NCBI GenBank assembly: GCA_900319855.1
Contig: ONQC01000017.1
Coordinates: forward strand, 1-41,118
DNA from: an uncultured Bacteroidales bacterium
Lineage (GTDB): Bacteria; Bacteroidota; Bacteroidia; Bacteroidales; UBA932
Direction of reading: 5' to 3'
DNA length: 41,118 nt
In this document: positions 1-8,260 of the stretch, piece after piece
Layout of the letters: every line of letters begins with the position of its first letter
How positions within the stretch are numbered: position 1 is the stretch's first letter
Notes under the pieces: generated by a model
Told to the model about the DNA's origin: nothing
The model's input: only the letters and a program-made list of their open reading frames with translations
Database searches by the model: none
Made by a program: the position numbers and the translations under genes

Positions 1-152
1 CCGGCGACCAGCGAACGGATGCACACGATATACACGACCGGTATCCCCAGCCGGAGCAGCTGGTCCGACCAGATGTAGGACATTCCCCATAAAACAATGG
101 AGACGACGGATACGATGTATACCAGCAGCTTGCCGCCGAGAGAACTTTTCAT
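1..152 (-). CDS. EamA/DMT-family transporter, N-terminal fragment (cut by window edge)
   Basis: Reading leftward from the ATG at 150-152, an uninterrupted frame of about 50 codons runs to the window edge. It begins MKSSLGGKLLVYIV and contains a hydrophobic first segment followed by GMSYIWSDQLL and an arginine-containing second segment (VYIVCIRSLVA). This is the typical start of the EamA (drug/metabolite transporter) proteins of Bacteroidota, which are inner-membrane proteins of about 10 helices; the substrate cannot be predicted. Only the first helix and the beginning of the second are present. The gene has its own upstream region with a TATTTTTG element (176-183) and a palindrome over the expected transcription start. 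The family call rests on a short stretch and could be wrong. Confidence 0.6.
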   Translation of the reverse strand, partial: MKSSLGGKLLVYIVSVVSIVLWGMSYIWSDQLLRLGIPVVYIVCIRSLVA

Positions 153-159
153 TTTTCCC

Positions 160-183
160 GCATTATACAATAATGCAAAAATA
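160..183 (-). promoter_or_regulatory. Putative promoter and palindromic operator of the EamA-type gene
   Basis: On the minus strand TATTTTTG (183 to 176) fits the Bacteroidota -7 consensus TAnnTTTG. Immediately downstream is the perfect palindrome GCATTAT-ACA-ATAATGC (160-176), which would span the start of transcription (about 171) and leave a leader of about 19 bases. No TTG lies at the usual 19-21 base spacing; the nearest TTTG is 24 bases upstream, so the promoter call is moderate. Confidence 0.45.
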
Positions 184-230
184 TGCAATTATCCGGAGAA
201 ATGCTAACAAATCGGAAGGAAATTATGGAA

Positions 231-2360
231 TCACTTTACAAATTTCAACGAAATCCGCCTTCTTTCCAAATCCACCCCCATCACCGTCACGTAGATGTGC
301 TGGTGTAATTTAAGCCCGGACTTCCGCGCTTCGCCCATCTGGGAGACATGGATCAGCCCGTCCTGGTGGACGCCGATATCGACAAAGGCGCCGAAATCGG
401 TAATGTTGTTGACGATGCCGGGAAGTTCCATTCCGACCTCCAGGTCTTCCATGGCATGGACGGCATCCGAAAACGCGAAATCAGAGGCTTTTTCCCGTGG
501 GTCAAGGCCGGGTTTGGCCAATTCCCGCAGGATGTCCTTGAGCGTCGGAAGGCCAAAATCGCCTTCGATGTATTTTTGGGGATCGATCTGTTTGATCAGG
601 GCTTCATTCCCGACCAGTCCCGCTGTCGTCACACCCAGGTCTGCTGCCATCCTGTCAACGATATGGTAAGCCTCGGGATGGACGGCGGAATTGTCCAGCG
701 GATTGGCGGCACCCCGGATCCGGAGGAAGCCGGCGCATTGCTGGAACGCTTTGGCTCCCAGGCGCGGGACCTCCATCAATTGGGAGCGGGACTCAAAACC
801 GCCGGAAGCCGCCCGGTATTCGACAATATTCCGTGCCAGGGCCGGTCCGATGCCTGCCACATAACGAAGCAGATACGGACTGGCCGTGTTCAGGTTGACG
901 CCGACCGCATTGACACAGCTGACGACGGTGTCGTCCAGTTTCTCCCGGAGCAGCGTCTGATCCACATCATACTGGTATTGCCCGATGCCGAGGGATTTCG
1001 GATCGATCTTGACCAGTTCTGCCAGCGGGTCCATTAGGCGCCGGCCGATGGACACGGCGCCGCGCACCGTCACGTCCTCATCCGGGAATTCTTCACGGGC
1101 CACTTCGGAAGCCGAATAGATGGAGGCACCGTCCTCGCTGACGACATAGACCTTGCAACTGTCCGGCATCGGAATCCGGCGAAGGAATTCCTCCGTCTCA
1201 CGTCCCGCCGTCCCGTTTCCGACCGCAATCACCTGGATATCATAATTCTGCAGCATCTTCGAAACCGAGATGATGGCTTTCATCTTCTCGCTTTGCGGCG
1301 GATGCGGATAGATGATCTCATGGTGCAGCAGGTTCCCCTGCTCGTCCAGGCAGGCGATCTTGCAGCCGTTCCGGAAACCCGGATCGACAGCCATGGTCCG
1401 CTTCTGGCCGACCGGAGCCTCCAGCAGCAGCTGCCGGAGGTTGTCGCCGAATACCCGGATGGACTCAATGTCCGCTTTCTCTTTGTATTCCTTGATGACC
1501 TCCGTAGAGATGGAAGGTCCGACCAGACGATCCAGGGAATCCTCAACCGCCAGTTTCAGCTGTTTATGCAATTCGGGGCTGAAGTAGCCCTTCACCTCCT
1601 TCATGAACTCGTACTGCGCCTTCTTGGTACAGGATTCCAGGCTGAAAACCATCCGCGTTGTCAGATACCCTTCTGATTCTCCGCGCAGGATGGCCAGCAA
1701 GCGGTGCGCCGGCATCCGCCGGATATCTTCATTGTAATTGAACCAGCTGCGGTATTTCTGGGCTTCCGGATCGGTCTGGGCCGCCTTTGTCGCCTTGACG
1801 GCCAGGTTTTTCCGGCGCAACTCACTGCGCATGAAATTACGGACGGCTACGGTCTCGCTGACCTGCTCCGCCAAAATGTCCCGCGCTCCGGCCAGGGCGT
1901 CCTCCACGGTAGGGACCGCATCGGAAAGGTATTTCTTCGCCTCTGCTTCCGGATTCCGGATGGCTGCCGTCGCCATCTTCTCGGCCAGCGGCCCCAGTCC
2001 CTTTTCCCGGGCCACCGTCGCGCGGGTCCGGCGTTTCGGACGATACGGCAGGTACAGGTCTTCCAGCTGGGTGGAGACCAGGCAGTCCTCAATCGCCTGT
2101 CGGAGCTCATCCGTCAGGGCTCCCTGTCCCTCGATGGTCGAGAGGACGGTTGCCTTGCGCTTGTCCAATTCGGCAAAGGCATCGACCCAATGGCGGATCT
2201 GGGCGACTTCGACATCATCCAGCCCGCCCGTCTTTTCTTTGCGGTAACGGCTGATGAACGGGACGGTGTCCCCGTCTTCGAACATGGCCGCGCAATTCTC
2301 CACCTGCCAATTCTTAACCTGCAGTTTCTCAGCGATAAAACGTATGTAGTTCTCTTTCAT
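231..2360 (-). CDS. tex: Tex family RNA-binding transcription accessory protein
   Basis: A protein of about 709 residues with the whole Tex layout: an N-terminal helical domain (FISRYRKEKTGGLDD, then LEDLYLPYRPKRRTRA), a YqgF/RNase H-like domain around residue 325 (TMAVDPGFRNGCKIA), a helix-hairpin-helix region (NLNTASPYLLRYVAGIG and SRSQLMEVPRLGAKA) and a C-terminal S1 RNA-binding domain (GIVNNITDFGAFVDIG). Tex is a cytoplasmic nucleic-acid binding protein linked to transcription; its exact role is unsettled. The ATG at 2358-2360 is preferred to an in-frame TTG two codons earlier, because that TTG overlaps the TGA of the upstream CLC gene. The ATG is 2 bases beyond that stop, so the two genes are very probably co-transcribed. 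Length is normal for Bacteroidota. No terminator is evident in 153-230. Confidence 0.95.
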   Translation of the reverse strand: MKENYIRFIAEKLQVKNWQVENCAAMFEDGDTVPFISRYRKEKTGGLDDVEVAQIRHWVDAFAELDKRKATVLSTIEGQGALTDELRQAIEDCLVSTQLEDLYLPYRPKRRTRATVAREKGLGPLAEKMATAAIRNPEAEAKKYLSDAVPTVEDALAGARDILAEQVSETVAVRNFMRSELRRKNLAVKATKAAQTDPEAQKYRSWFNYNEDIRRMPAHRLLAILRGESEGYLTTRMVFSLESCTKKAQYEFMKEVKGYFSPELHKQLKLAVEDSLDRLVGPSISTEVIKEYKEKADIESIRVFGDNLRQLLLEAPVGQKRTMAVDPGFRNGCKIACLDEQGNLLHHEIIYPHPPQSEKMKAIISVSKMLQNYDIQVIAVGNGTAGRETEEFLRRIPMPDSCKVYVVSEDGASIYSASEVAREEFPDEDVTVRGAVSIGRRLMDPLAELVKIDPKSLGIGQYQYDVDQTLLREKLDDTVVSCVNAVGVNLNTASPYLLRYVAGIGPALARNIVEYRAASGGFESRSQLMEVPRLGAKAFQQCAGFLRIRGAANPLDNSAVHPEAYHIVDRMAADLGVTTAGLVGNEALIKQIDPQKYIEGDFGLPTLKDILRELAKPGLDPREKASDFAFSDAVHAMEDLEVGMELPGIVNNITDFGAFVDIGVHQDGLIHVSQMGEARKSGLKLHQHIYVTVMGVDLERRRISLKFVK

Positions 2361-2362
2361 AA

Positions 2363-4153
2363 TCAATCTTGGGACAACACCTTGAGTTCATTCCGGTAGG
2401 CGGAGAATATCTTCGACTTGGAAACGAAGCCAATATAGGTCCGGTCATCCTTCACGACCGGCAGGTTCCAGGCATCCGTCTTCTCGAATTTCCGCATGAC
2501 GCTCTCCATCCCCTCGCCCTCGTAGACATATTCCGGGGCGGAACGCATATAATTGAAGACATGGCGTTTCTCGTACAGGTCTGTCTGGAACATATCCCGG
2601 CGGACATCCTCCAGGGACACAAAACCCTGGAAATGATGGTGGCTGTCAATCACCGGAAAGATATTCCGGCTGGAACGGGATATGACCTGGACGAACTCCC
2701 CGAGCGTCGCATCGATGGCGACCGTACTGAAATCCGTTTCCACAAGCGAGGATGTTTTCAGCAGGGTCAGCACCGCCTGGTCGCTGTCATGTGTGAGCAA
2801 TTCCCCGGTCTGGGCGATGCGCTTGGTATAAATCGAGTATTTTTCAGCGAAACGGATGGTACCGAAGGAGATGGTCGCCGTCAGGATCAGCGGGAGGAAC
2901 AAATCATAGCCGCCAGAAATCTCTGCGATCAAGAAGATGGCGGTCATCGGGGCCTGCATGACCCCGGCCATCAGGCCGGCCATGCCGACCAACACGAAAT
3001 TCTGTTCCGGAACGGAAAAAGAGGTACCGGCCAGCAGCAGGTTGACAGTACGGGCCAGGACGAAGCCGGCCAGGGCGCCGGAGAACAGCGTCGGACCGAA
3101 AGTTCCGCCCGTTCCACCCCCGGCATTGGTAAAGGTCATGGAAAAGACCTTCAGCAACATGACCAGCAGGAAGAAAACCGGGACCAGCCACGGAATATGC
3201 AACATGCCCGACAGCCAGGTATCTCCGTCAAAGGAGATGGGTTCGGCATTGAGCAGCGGATGCAGGAAGTCATAGCCTTCGCCGTAAAGCGGCGGAAACA
3301 GGAAAATCAAAAGGCCCAGGCCCAACGCACAAAGGAGCCACCGCAGATATCGGTTCTTCAGCCCGCCCAACTTGTCTTCCAGCCACAATGTCGTCCGCAA
3401 GAAATAAAGCGAACAGCCGCCGCAGAAGAATCCCAGCAGCAGGTAGAAGGGCATGTTCACCATCGAGAAGGGCGAAAGGCTGCAAGCAAAAGGCCGGGAA
3501 TCGCCCAGGAACAGATAGGACACCACCGTCGCTGATACGGTCGACAGCAGGAGCGGCATCATGGACGTCATGGAGATATTGAACAGCAGGATCTCCAGGC
3601 AGAACAGCACGCCGGCCAGCGGGGCTTTGAAGATGCCGGCCACGGCACCGGCGGCACCGCAGCCCAGCAGGATGGTCACGCTCCGGTAGGAAAGCCCCAG
3701 GTACCGGCCGAAATTCGAACCGATGGCCGCACCGGTGTAGACGATCGGGGCTTCCGCTCCGACCGATCCGCCGAATCCGATGGTCAGCGAACTGGTCAGG
3801 ATCGAGGACCACATGTTGTGCGGCTTGATCCGGGATTCGTTCTTGGAAACGGCCACCAGCACCTTGGTCACGCCATGGCCGATGTTATCTTTGATCAAGT
3901 ATTTGACAATCAACAAGGAGAACAGCATTCCAATCCCCGGGAGGACGAAGAAAAGCAGGAAATCGGAGCGGTCGGCCAGCAGGCTGGAGAGCCCGGACCG
4001 GATCCCGTGGATCAGCGTGTGCAGGATGACGGCCGCCAGGCCGCTGCAGATGCCGACGACCAAAGAGAGGATGAGCAACTTGTTCTTTTCCGGGAGGCTC
4101 ATCAACTTCAGGCGCAAGGTCGCCAGAAACGGGAATGCGTTTTTCTGTTCCAT
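2363..4153 (-). CDS. CLC-type chloride channel/transporter with C-terminal CBS pair
   Basis: About 596 residues. The membrane part carries CLC signatures: GFGGSVGAEAPIVYTG, where the glutamate corresponds to the gating glutamate of the GxEGP motif, and GGTGGTFGPTLFSG, matching the GxFxP anion-binding loop. About ten hydrophobic segments lie between residues 20 and 430. From about residue 450 to the end are two CBS domains (LVETDFSTVAIDATLGEFVQ onward, ending in GFVSKSKIFSAY) that probably regulate gating by nucleotides. The protein moves chloride across the inner membrane as a channel or a Cl-/H+ exchanger; which one cannot be read here. The ATG at 4151-4153 is chosen; an in-frame TTG 18 bases upstream lies within the -7 element. 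Tex follows within 2 bases. Confidence 0.93.
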   Translation of the reverse strand: MEQKNAFPFLATLRLKLMSLPEKNKLLILSLVVGICSGLAAVILHTLIHGIRSGLSSLLADRSDFLLFFVLPGIGMLFSLLIVKYLIKDNIGHGVTKVLVAVSKNESRIKPHNMWSSILTSSLTIGFGGSVGAEAPIVYTGAAIGSNFGRYLGLSYRSVTILLGCGAAGAVAGIFKAPLAGVLFCLEILLFNISMTSMMPLLLSTVSATVVSYLFLGDSRPFACSLSPFSMVNMPFYLLLGFFCGGCSLYFLRTTLWLEDKLGGLKNRYLRWLLCALGLGLLIFLFPPLYGEGYDFLHPLLNAEPISFDGDTWLSGMLHIPWLVPVFFLLVMLLKVFSMTFTNAGGGTGGTFGPTLFSGALAGFVLARTVNLLLAGTSFSVPEQNFVLVGMAGLMAGVMQAPMTAIFLIAEISGGYDLFLPLILTATISFGTIRFAEKYSIYTKRIAQTGELLTHDSDQAVLTLLKTSSLVETDFSTVAIDATLGEFVQVISRSSRNIFPVIDSHHHFQGFVSLEDVRRDMFQTDLYEKRHVFNYMRSAPEYVYEGEGMESVMRKFEKTDAWNLPVVKDDRTYIGFVSKSKIFSAYRNELKVLSQD

Positions 4154-4160
4154 CAGCACA

Positions 4161-4168
4161 CAAATATA
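4161..4168 (-). promoter_or_regulatory. -7 element of the CLC-tex operon
   Basis: TATATTTG on the minus strand is a perfect TAnnTTTG match. It lies only 7 bases before the CLC ATG, so the predicted mRNA has a leader of about 3 bases. It abuts the T-tract of the upstream terminator (4170-4197). No well-spaced TTG is seen because the terminator hairpin occupies the -33 zone. Confidence 0.5.
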
Positions 4169-4169
4169 C

Positions 4170-4197
4170 AAAAAAAATCCGCCGGCGTGCCGGCGGA
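4170..4197 (-). terminator. Intrinsic terminator of the acidic-tailed small protein gene
   Basis: On the minus strand a 9-base perfect stem (TCCGCCGGC / GCCGGCGGA, 4178-4197) with a two-base centre is followed by an eight-base T run (4177-4170). It lies 18 bases after the stop codon at 4216, a classical Rho-independent terminator. Confidence 0.9.
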
Positions 4198-4215
4198 CTC
4201 CCTATATCTTGAGAA

Positions 4216-4593
4216 CTACATATCGGAAGAATCATCCTCCCCGGTCGAATACTGGGAAATGTTGTCATCCGGGAGCTCGCCGCCGCTTTCGCCGGCGCTG
4301 GAGCCACCTTCGTCATCATTGCTGTCCTCACCGTCCAGCCAACGCTCGATGTCGTCGATATTGTCGGTCTTCACCTTGATCTTCACCAGATAGATGGCTT
4401 CCGGGATCTCCACCGTAACCGCATAGAAATCCGTGCCATCCAGTTTGGGATAGCGCATCAGGTCGGGAAGATAGTCATTGAATCCTTTGGGATACTTCGC
4501 GGCAAAAGCCGCGGCCAGCTCAGCCAATTCAGGCTTTGCCAGCATATTTTCATAGCTGACGACAGCGCGTTTTTTTTTCGGTGCAGTTGCCAT
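4216..4593 (-). CDS. Conserved small protein with basic start and acidic tail, function unknown
   Basis: 125 residues. The N-terminus is basic (MATAPKKKRAVVSYENM), the middle looks like a small folded domain (KYPKGFNDYLPDLMRYPKLDG, FYAVTVEIPEAIYLVKIKV), and the last 40 residues are strongly acidic and serine/glycine rich (IERWLDGEDSNDDEGG to GEDDSSDM). Short proteins of this architecture are widespread in Bacteroidales, but I know of no assigned function. There is no signal peptide or membrane segment, so it should be cytoplasmic. It has its own candidate promoter (4624-4631 and upstream) and a strong terminator, and so is probably a single-gene unit. The charge split suggests binding to nucleic acid or a basic protein partner, which is only inference. 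Confidence 0.85.
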   Translation of the reverse strand: MATAPKKKRAVVSYENMLAKPELAELAAAFAAKYPKGFNDYLPDLMRYPKLDGTDFYAVTVEIPEAIYLVKIKVKTDNIDDIERWLDGEDSNDDEGGSSAGESGGELPDDNISQYSTGEDDSSDM

Positions 4594-4614
4594 GGTTGTA
4601 GGTTTCGTTCGTTG

Positions 4615-4665
4615 ATTTGCGCTGCAATATTAACACGATTTTTCCGTTGCTGCAATAGCGCAAAT
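4615..4665 (-). promoter_or_regulatory. Candidate promoter with direct and inverted repeats
   Basis: On the minus strand TAATATTG (4631-4624) resembles TAnnTTTG and has TTG 20 bases upstream. Both elements sit in copies of a direct repeat, read on the plus strand as GCTGCAATA at 4621-4629 and 4649-4657. The region is also bracketed by the perfect inverted repeat ATTTGCGCT (4615-4623) / AGCGCAAAT (4657-4665). The arrangement looks like an operator, but no regulator is identified. Confidence 0.4.
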
Positions 4666-4685
4666 GCATTTTTGCGAACTTTTTT

Positions 4686-6416
4686 CTATTTCCGGCGGAA
4701 GAAATAAGATTTCTGCATCCGTTTCTTCTCCGGATCCCGCTCCACGAACACCGGTTTGAGGGTCCGCGGGTCCAGTCCGGTATAGAACATGACCGAAGAA
4801 GTGGTCATCGGCGTCGGGGTGAAATCCTGCACCTGATCCATGTACAGGCCCTTCAGGGCCGGGTGCTTCGAGAGCTTCTCCATGTCGTGCATCGTACAGC
4901 CCGGATGGGAGGAAATGAAATACGGGACGATCCCGCTGTGGCGGCCGGCTTCCCGGTTGATTTTGTCGAATTCGATCCGCAGCCGCTCGAACAGCTTGAA
5001 GGACGGCTTGGCCAGGTAATACAGGACCTTGTCTTCGGTGTGCTCGGGCGCGACCTTCAGACGGCCGGACGTATGGTCCAGCACCAGTTCCTTCAGGTAA
5101 GGCTTCGAGGTCTTGTCCACATAGCCGTTCTCATCCAGGAACAGGTCATACCGGATGCCGCTGCCGATATAGGAATGCCGGATGCCTTTGACGGCATCGA
5201 CCTGGTGGTACAGGTTCAGGAGCCGCGCATGGCTGCGGTCCATGTTCTTGCAGGGCGCCGGGAACAGGCAAGACTTGCGGCGGCATATCTCGCAAAGCTT
5301 CCGGTCCTTCCCCTTCATCCCATACATATTGGCGGTCGGGGCGCCCAGGTCGGAGATATTCCCCGCGAAATCCGGCAGTTTGTTCAGGTCTGCGACCTCC
5401 TTGAGGATCGAGGCCTCGCTGCGGTTCTGGATGAATTTGCCCTGATGGGCGGCAATCGTACAGAAGTTGCATCCGCCGAAACAGCCCCGGTGCGTATTGA
5501 TCGAGAATTTGATCATGTCGTAGGCCGGGATCCGCTTGCCCTTGTACCGGGGATGCGGGAGCTTGGTGTACGGCATATCCCAGAACGAGTCCATTTCTTC
5601 CTGCGTAGCCGGCGGATAGGGCGGATTGATCTGGACATAGCCATCCCCTACCGGCTCGATGATCGTGTCCGGATGCATCATGTTGGCATGGGTCTCGATC
5701 CAATGGAAATTCTCGGCGAACGCCTTCTTGCTGGCGCAGCTCTCTTCAAAAGAATGGAGCAACAGTACGCCTTCCCGCTCTTTGGGCCGGCCGGTCCGCA
5801 GGAAAGCGATCTGCGGGATCTGTTCCATCTGATGCCGGGACCAGCCCGCCTCGATCCCACGGGTCAGGGCCAGGATCGGCCGCTCCCCCATCCCATAGAC
5901 CAGCCAGTCCGCCCCGCTGCTGACCAGGATGGAGGGGAAAAGCTTGTCTTGCCAGTAATCATAGTGCGTCACACGGCGCAGCGAAGCCTCGATACCACCG
6001 ATAACGACCGGGATATCCGGATACAACTGCTTGAGGATCTTCGTATAGACCGTCACGGCATAATCCGGGCGCTGGCCGAATTTCCCATCGGGGGTATAGG
6101 CATCGTCATGCCGCAGGCGCTTGCCGGCGGTATAATGGTTGACCATGGAATCCATGGCGCCCGAATTCAGGCCGAAATACAGCCGCGGAACGCCCAGTTT
6201 CTTGAAGTCCCGCAGGTCGTCCCGCCAGTTCGGCTGGGGGACGACCGCGACGCGGTACCCATGTTTCTGCAGCCACCGGGCGATGACGGCCGTTCCGAAA
6301 GAAGGATGGTCGATGAAAGCGTCGCCGCTGAACAGGATTACGTCGATGTAATCCCAGCCCAACGCCTCCACCTCCTTCTTCGAGGTCGGAAACATGTAGT
6401 TCCGGTCATCCGCCAT
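4686..6416 (-). CDS. ygiQ: YgiQ family radical SAM protein (UPF0313)
   Basis: 576 residues. It opens with the YgiQ-type N-terminal cobalamin-binding-like region (GWDYIDVILFSGDAFIDHPS, VVIGGIEASLRRVTHYDYW). The radical SAM cluster motif CFGGCNFC places the three iron-sulfur ligands at Cys312, Cys316 and Cys319. Further family-specific stretches follow (DLGAPTANMYGMKG, a Cys-rich CEICRRKSCLFPAPC, and VAPEHTEDKVLYYL). The enzyme should carry a 4Fe-4S cluster and cleave S-adenosylmethionine in the cytoplasm; its substrate is unknown to me. It begins 6 bases after the argS stop and is therefore likely co-transcribed with argS. It is somewhat shorter than the E. coli protein, mainly at the C-terminus. 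Confidence 0.93.
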   Translation of the reverse strand: MADDRNYMFPTSKKEVEALGWDYIDVILFSGDAFIDHPSFGTAVIARWLQKHGYRVAVVPQPNWRDDLRDFKKLGVPRLYFGLNSGAMDSMVNHYTAGKRLRHDDAYTPDGKFGQRPDYAVTVYTKILKQLYPDIPVVIGGIEASLRRVTHYDYWQDKLFPSILVSSGADWLVYGMGERPILALTRGIEAGWSRHQMEQIPQIAFLRTGRPKEREGVLLLHSFEESCASKKAFAENFHWIETHANMMHPDTIIEPVGDGYVQINPPYPPATQEEMDSFWDMPYTKLPHPRYKGKRIPAYDMIKFSINTHRGCFGGCNFCTIAAHQGKFIQNRSEASILKEVADLNKLPDFAGNISDLGAPTANMYGMKGKDRKLCEICRRKSCLFPAPCKNMDRSHARLLNLYHQVDAVKGIRHSYIGSGIRYDLFLDENGYVDKTSKPYLKELVLDHTSGRLKVAPEHTEDKVLYYLAKPSFKLFERLRIEFDKINREAGRHSGIVPYFISSHPGCTMHDMEKLSKHPALKGLYMDQVQDFTPTPMTTSSVMFYTGLDPRTLKPVFVERDPEKKRMQKSYFFRRK

Positions 6417-6422
6417 AGCCTC

Positions 6423-8213
6423 TTACATCCGTTCGGGAAGCTGGATTCCGAGGATATCCATGGCACGGCGGAGCGTACGGGCGAGGACGCTGATCAGTTC
6501 CAGGCGGAAAGCCAGGAGCTTCGGATCCTCTTCGCGCAGGATCGGCGTGTCATGATAATACTGGTTGAATTCCTTGGCCAGGTCGTAGGCGTAATTGGCG
6601 ATGACGGCCGGGCTGAGGGCTGCGACCGCTTCCGCGATCTTGCCCGGGAAAAGTCCCAGCAGCTTGACCAGCCGGATCTCCTTGCCGGAGGGAACCAGGT
6701 CGGTGGTCACGTCGGCTGGACCGTAGGCGATCCCCTGCTCCGCCGCCTTGCGGAGGATGGAGCAGATACGGGCATGCGTATACTGGATGAAAGGACCGGT
6801 ATTGCCGTTGAAATCGATGGACTCCTTCGGATTGAAGAGCATGGTCTTCTTCGGGTCGACCTTGATAATGAAATACTTCAGGGCACCCAGGCCGATCATG
6901 TGGTAGAGTTCTTCCTTTTCAGCGTCGGACAGGTCTGCCAGCTTTCCGCTTTCTTCAGACGTCTTCTTCGCCTCTTCGTACATGCTCTGGATCAGGTCGT
7001 CGGCATCCACGACGGTGCCTTCGCGGGATTTCATCTTGCCTTCGGGCAGTTCGACCATGCCGTAGGACAGGTGGTAGATCTGGTCGGCCCAGTCGAATCC
7101 GAGTTTCTTGAGGATGAGCTTCAGCACCTGGAAATGATAATCCTGCTCGTTGCCGACCACATAGACATGGGAGTCCAGTTTATAGGTAGAGAAACGGCGT
7201 TCGGCGGTACCCAGGTCCTGGGTGATATAGACGGAGGTGCCGTCGCCGCGGAGGACGAGCTTGCGGTCCAGGCCGTCGGCCGTCAGGTCGCACCACACGG
7301 ACCCGTCGGCTTCTTTCTCGAAGACACCCATTTCCAGGCCTTTCTGCACCAGTTCCTTGCCGAGCAGGTAGGTCTCGGACTCATGGTCGACCTGGTCGAA
7401 GGTGATGCCCAGGGCGGCATAGGTCTCGTCGAATCCTTTGTAGACCCAGCCGTTCATCATGGACCAGAGCTGGCGCACATGCGGGTCTTCCTGTTCCCAT
7501 TTGACCAGCATCTCGTGGGCTTCCTTCAGGGACGGAGCCGCTTTCTTGGCTTCCTCCTCGGTCATGCCCTGCTCCATCAACTGCTTCACCTCGCCCTTGT
7601 AGAGCTTGTCGAAGGCCACGTAGCAGTCGCCTACCAGGTGGTCGCCTTTGATACCGGTGGATTCCGGGGTCTTGCCTTCGAAAAGTTTCTCCCACGCCAG
7701 CATGGACTTACAGATGTGCACGCCGCGGTCGTTGACGATCGTGGACTTGATCACATGGTTGCCGCCGGCCTTCAGCAGACGGGAGACGGAATCGCCCAGG
7801 AGGTTGTTCCGGATATGGCCCAGGTGGAGGGGCTTGTTGGTGTTCGGCGAGGAGAACTCGACCATGACGTTGCGGCCGGTCGGCGGCAACTGGCCGAAAT
7901 CGTCATCCGCCGCGATGCCGGCGAACATCTCGTCCCAGTAGACGGCGCTGAACAGCAGGTTCAGGAATCCCTTCACCGAATTGTATCCGGCGATTTCCGG
8001 CACATTCTCTACCAGCCAGGCGCCGATGGCGTTGCCCGTGGCTTCCGGGGCGCTGTGGGAGATTTTCAGCAGCGGGAATACGACGAGGGTATAATCGCCC
8101 TCGAATTCCTTGCGGGTGACGCCCACCTGGAGGGAAGAAGCGTCAATGTCAGTCTGATACAGCGCTTTGACGGCGGCTGCGGCCTTTTCTTGTATAAAGC
8201 GTTCGGGTGTCAT
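6423..8213 (-). CDS. argS: Arginyl-tRNA synthetase
   Basis: 596 residues, normal for ArgS. It has the N-terminal Add-1 domain (residues 1-110, including KGFLNLLFSAVYW), the class I HIGH signature as HLGHIRNN starting at His130, the KMSK-equivalent KMKSREGTVV (393-402) and a C-terminal DALR anticodon-binding domain that ends LRRAMDILGIQLPERM. It charges tRNA-Arg with arginine using ATP in the cytoplasm. The ATG at 8211-8213 is followed by MTPERFIQEKAAAAV, a typical start. No strong promoter is visible in the 47 bases between it and the rpoD stop, which instead contain the rpoD terminator; expression may rely partly on read-through. The radical SAM gene follows directly. Confidence 0.97.
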   Translation of the reverse strand: MTPERFIQEKAAAAVKALYQTDIDASSLQVGVTRKEFEGDYTLVVFPLLKISHSAPEATGNAIGAWLVENVPEIAGYNSVKGFLNLLFSAVYWDEMFAGIAADDDFGQLPPTGRNVMVEFSSPNTNKPLHLGHIRNNLLGDSVSRLLKAGGNHVIKSTIVNDRGVHICKSMLAWEKLFEGKTPESTGIKGDHLVGDCYVAFDKLYKGEVKQLMEQGMTEEEAKKAAPSLKEAHEMLVKWEQEDPHVRQLWSMMNGWVYKGFDETYAALGITFDQVDHESETYLLGKELVQKGLEMGVFEKEADGSVWCDLTADGLDRKLVLRGDGTSVYITQDLGTAERRFSTYKLDSHVYVVGNEQDYHFQVLKLILKKLGFDWADQIYHLSYGMVELPEGKMKSREGTVVDADDLIQSMYEEAKKTSEESGKLADLSDAEKEELYHMIGLGALKYFIIKVDPKKTMLFNPKESIDFNGNTGPFIQYTHARICSILRKAAEQGIAYGPADVTTDLVPSGKEIRLVKLLGLFPGKIAEAVAALSPAVIANYAYDLAKEFNQYYHDTPILREEDPKLLAFRLELISVLARTLRRAMDILGIQLPERM

Positions 8214-8224
8214 GTCCTATAACG

Positions 8225-8253
8225 AATAAAAGCCGGCCTCGAAACGACCGGCT
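8225..8253 (-). terminator. Probable terminator of the htrA-rpoD operon
   Basis: On the minus strand AGCCGG and CCGGCT (8253-8231) pair around an 11-base loop and are followed by TTTATT. The hairpin starts 8 bases after the sigma factor stop. The broken T run makes it weaker than the one at 4170. Confidence 0.7.
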
Positions 8254-8260
8254 CATGAAA

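Noticed and set aside
4863-8222. A very long open frame of over 1100 codons on the plus strand across ygiQ and argS
   Set aside because: It is antisense to two complete, well-conserved genes. In GC-rich DNA with C or G at third positions the opposite strand often lacks stops. The translation is low in family-like motifs.
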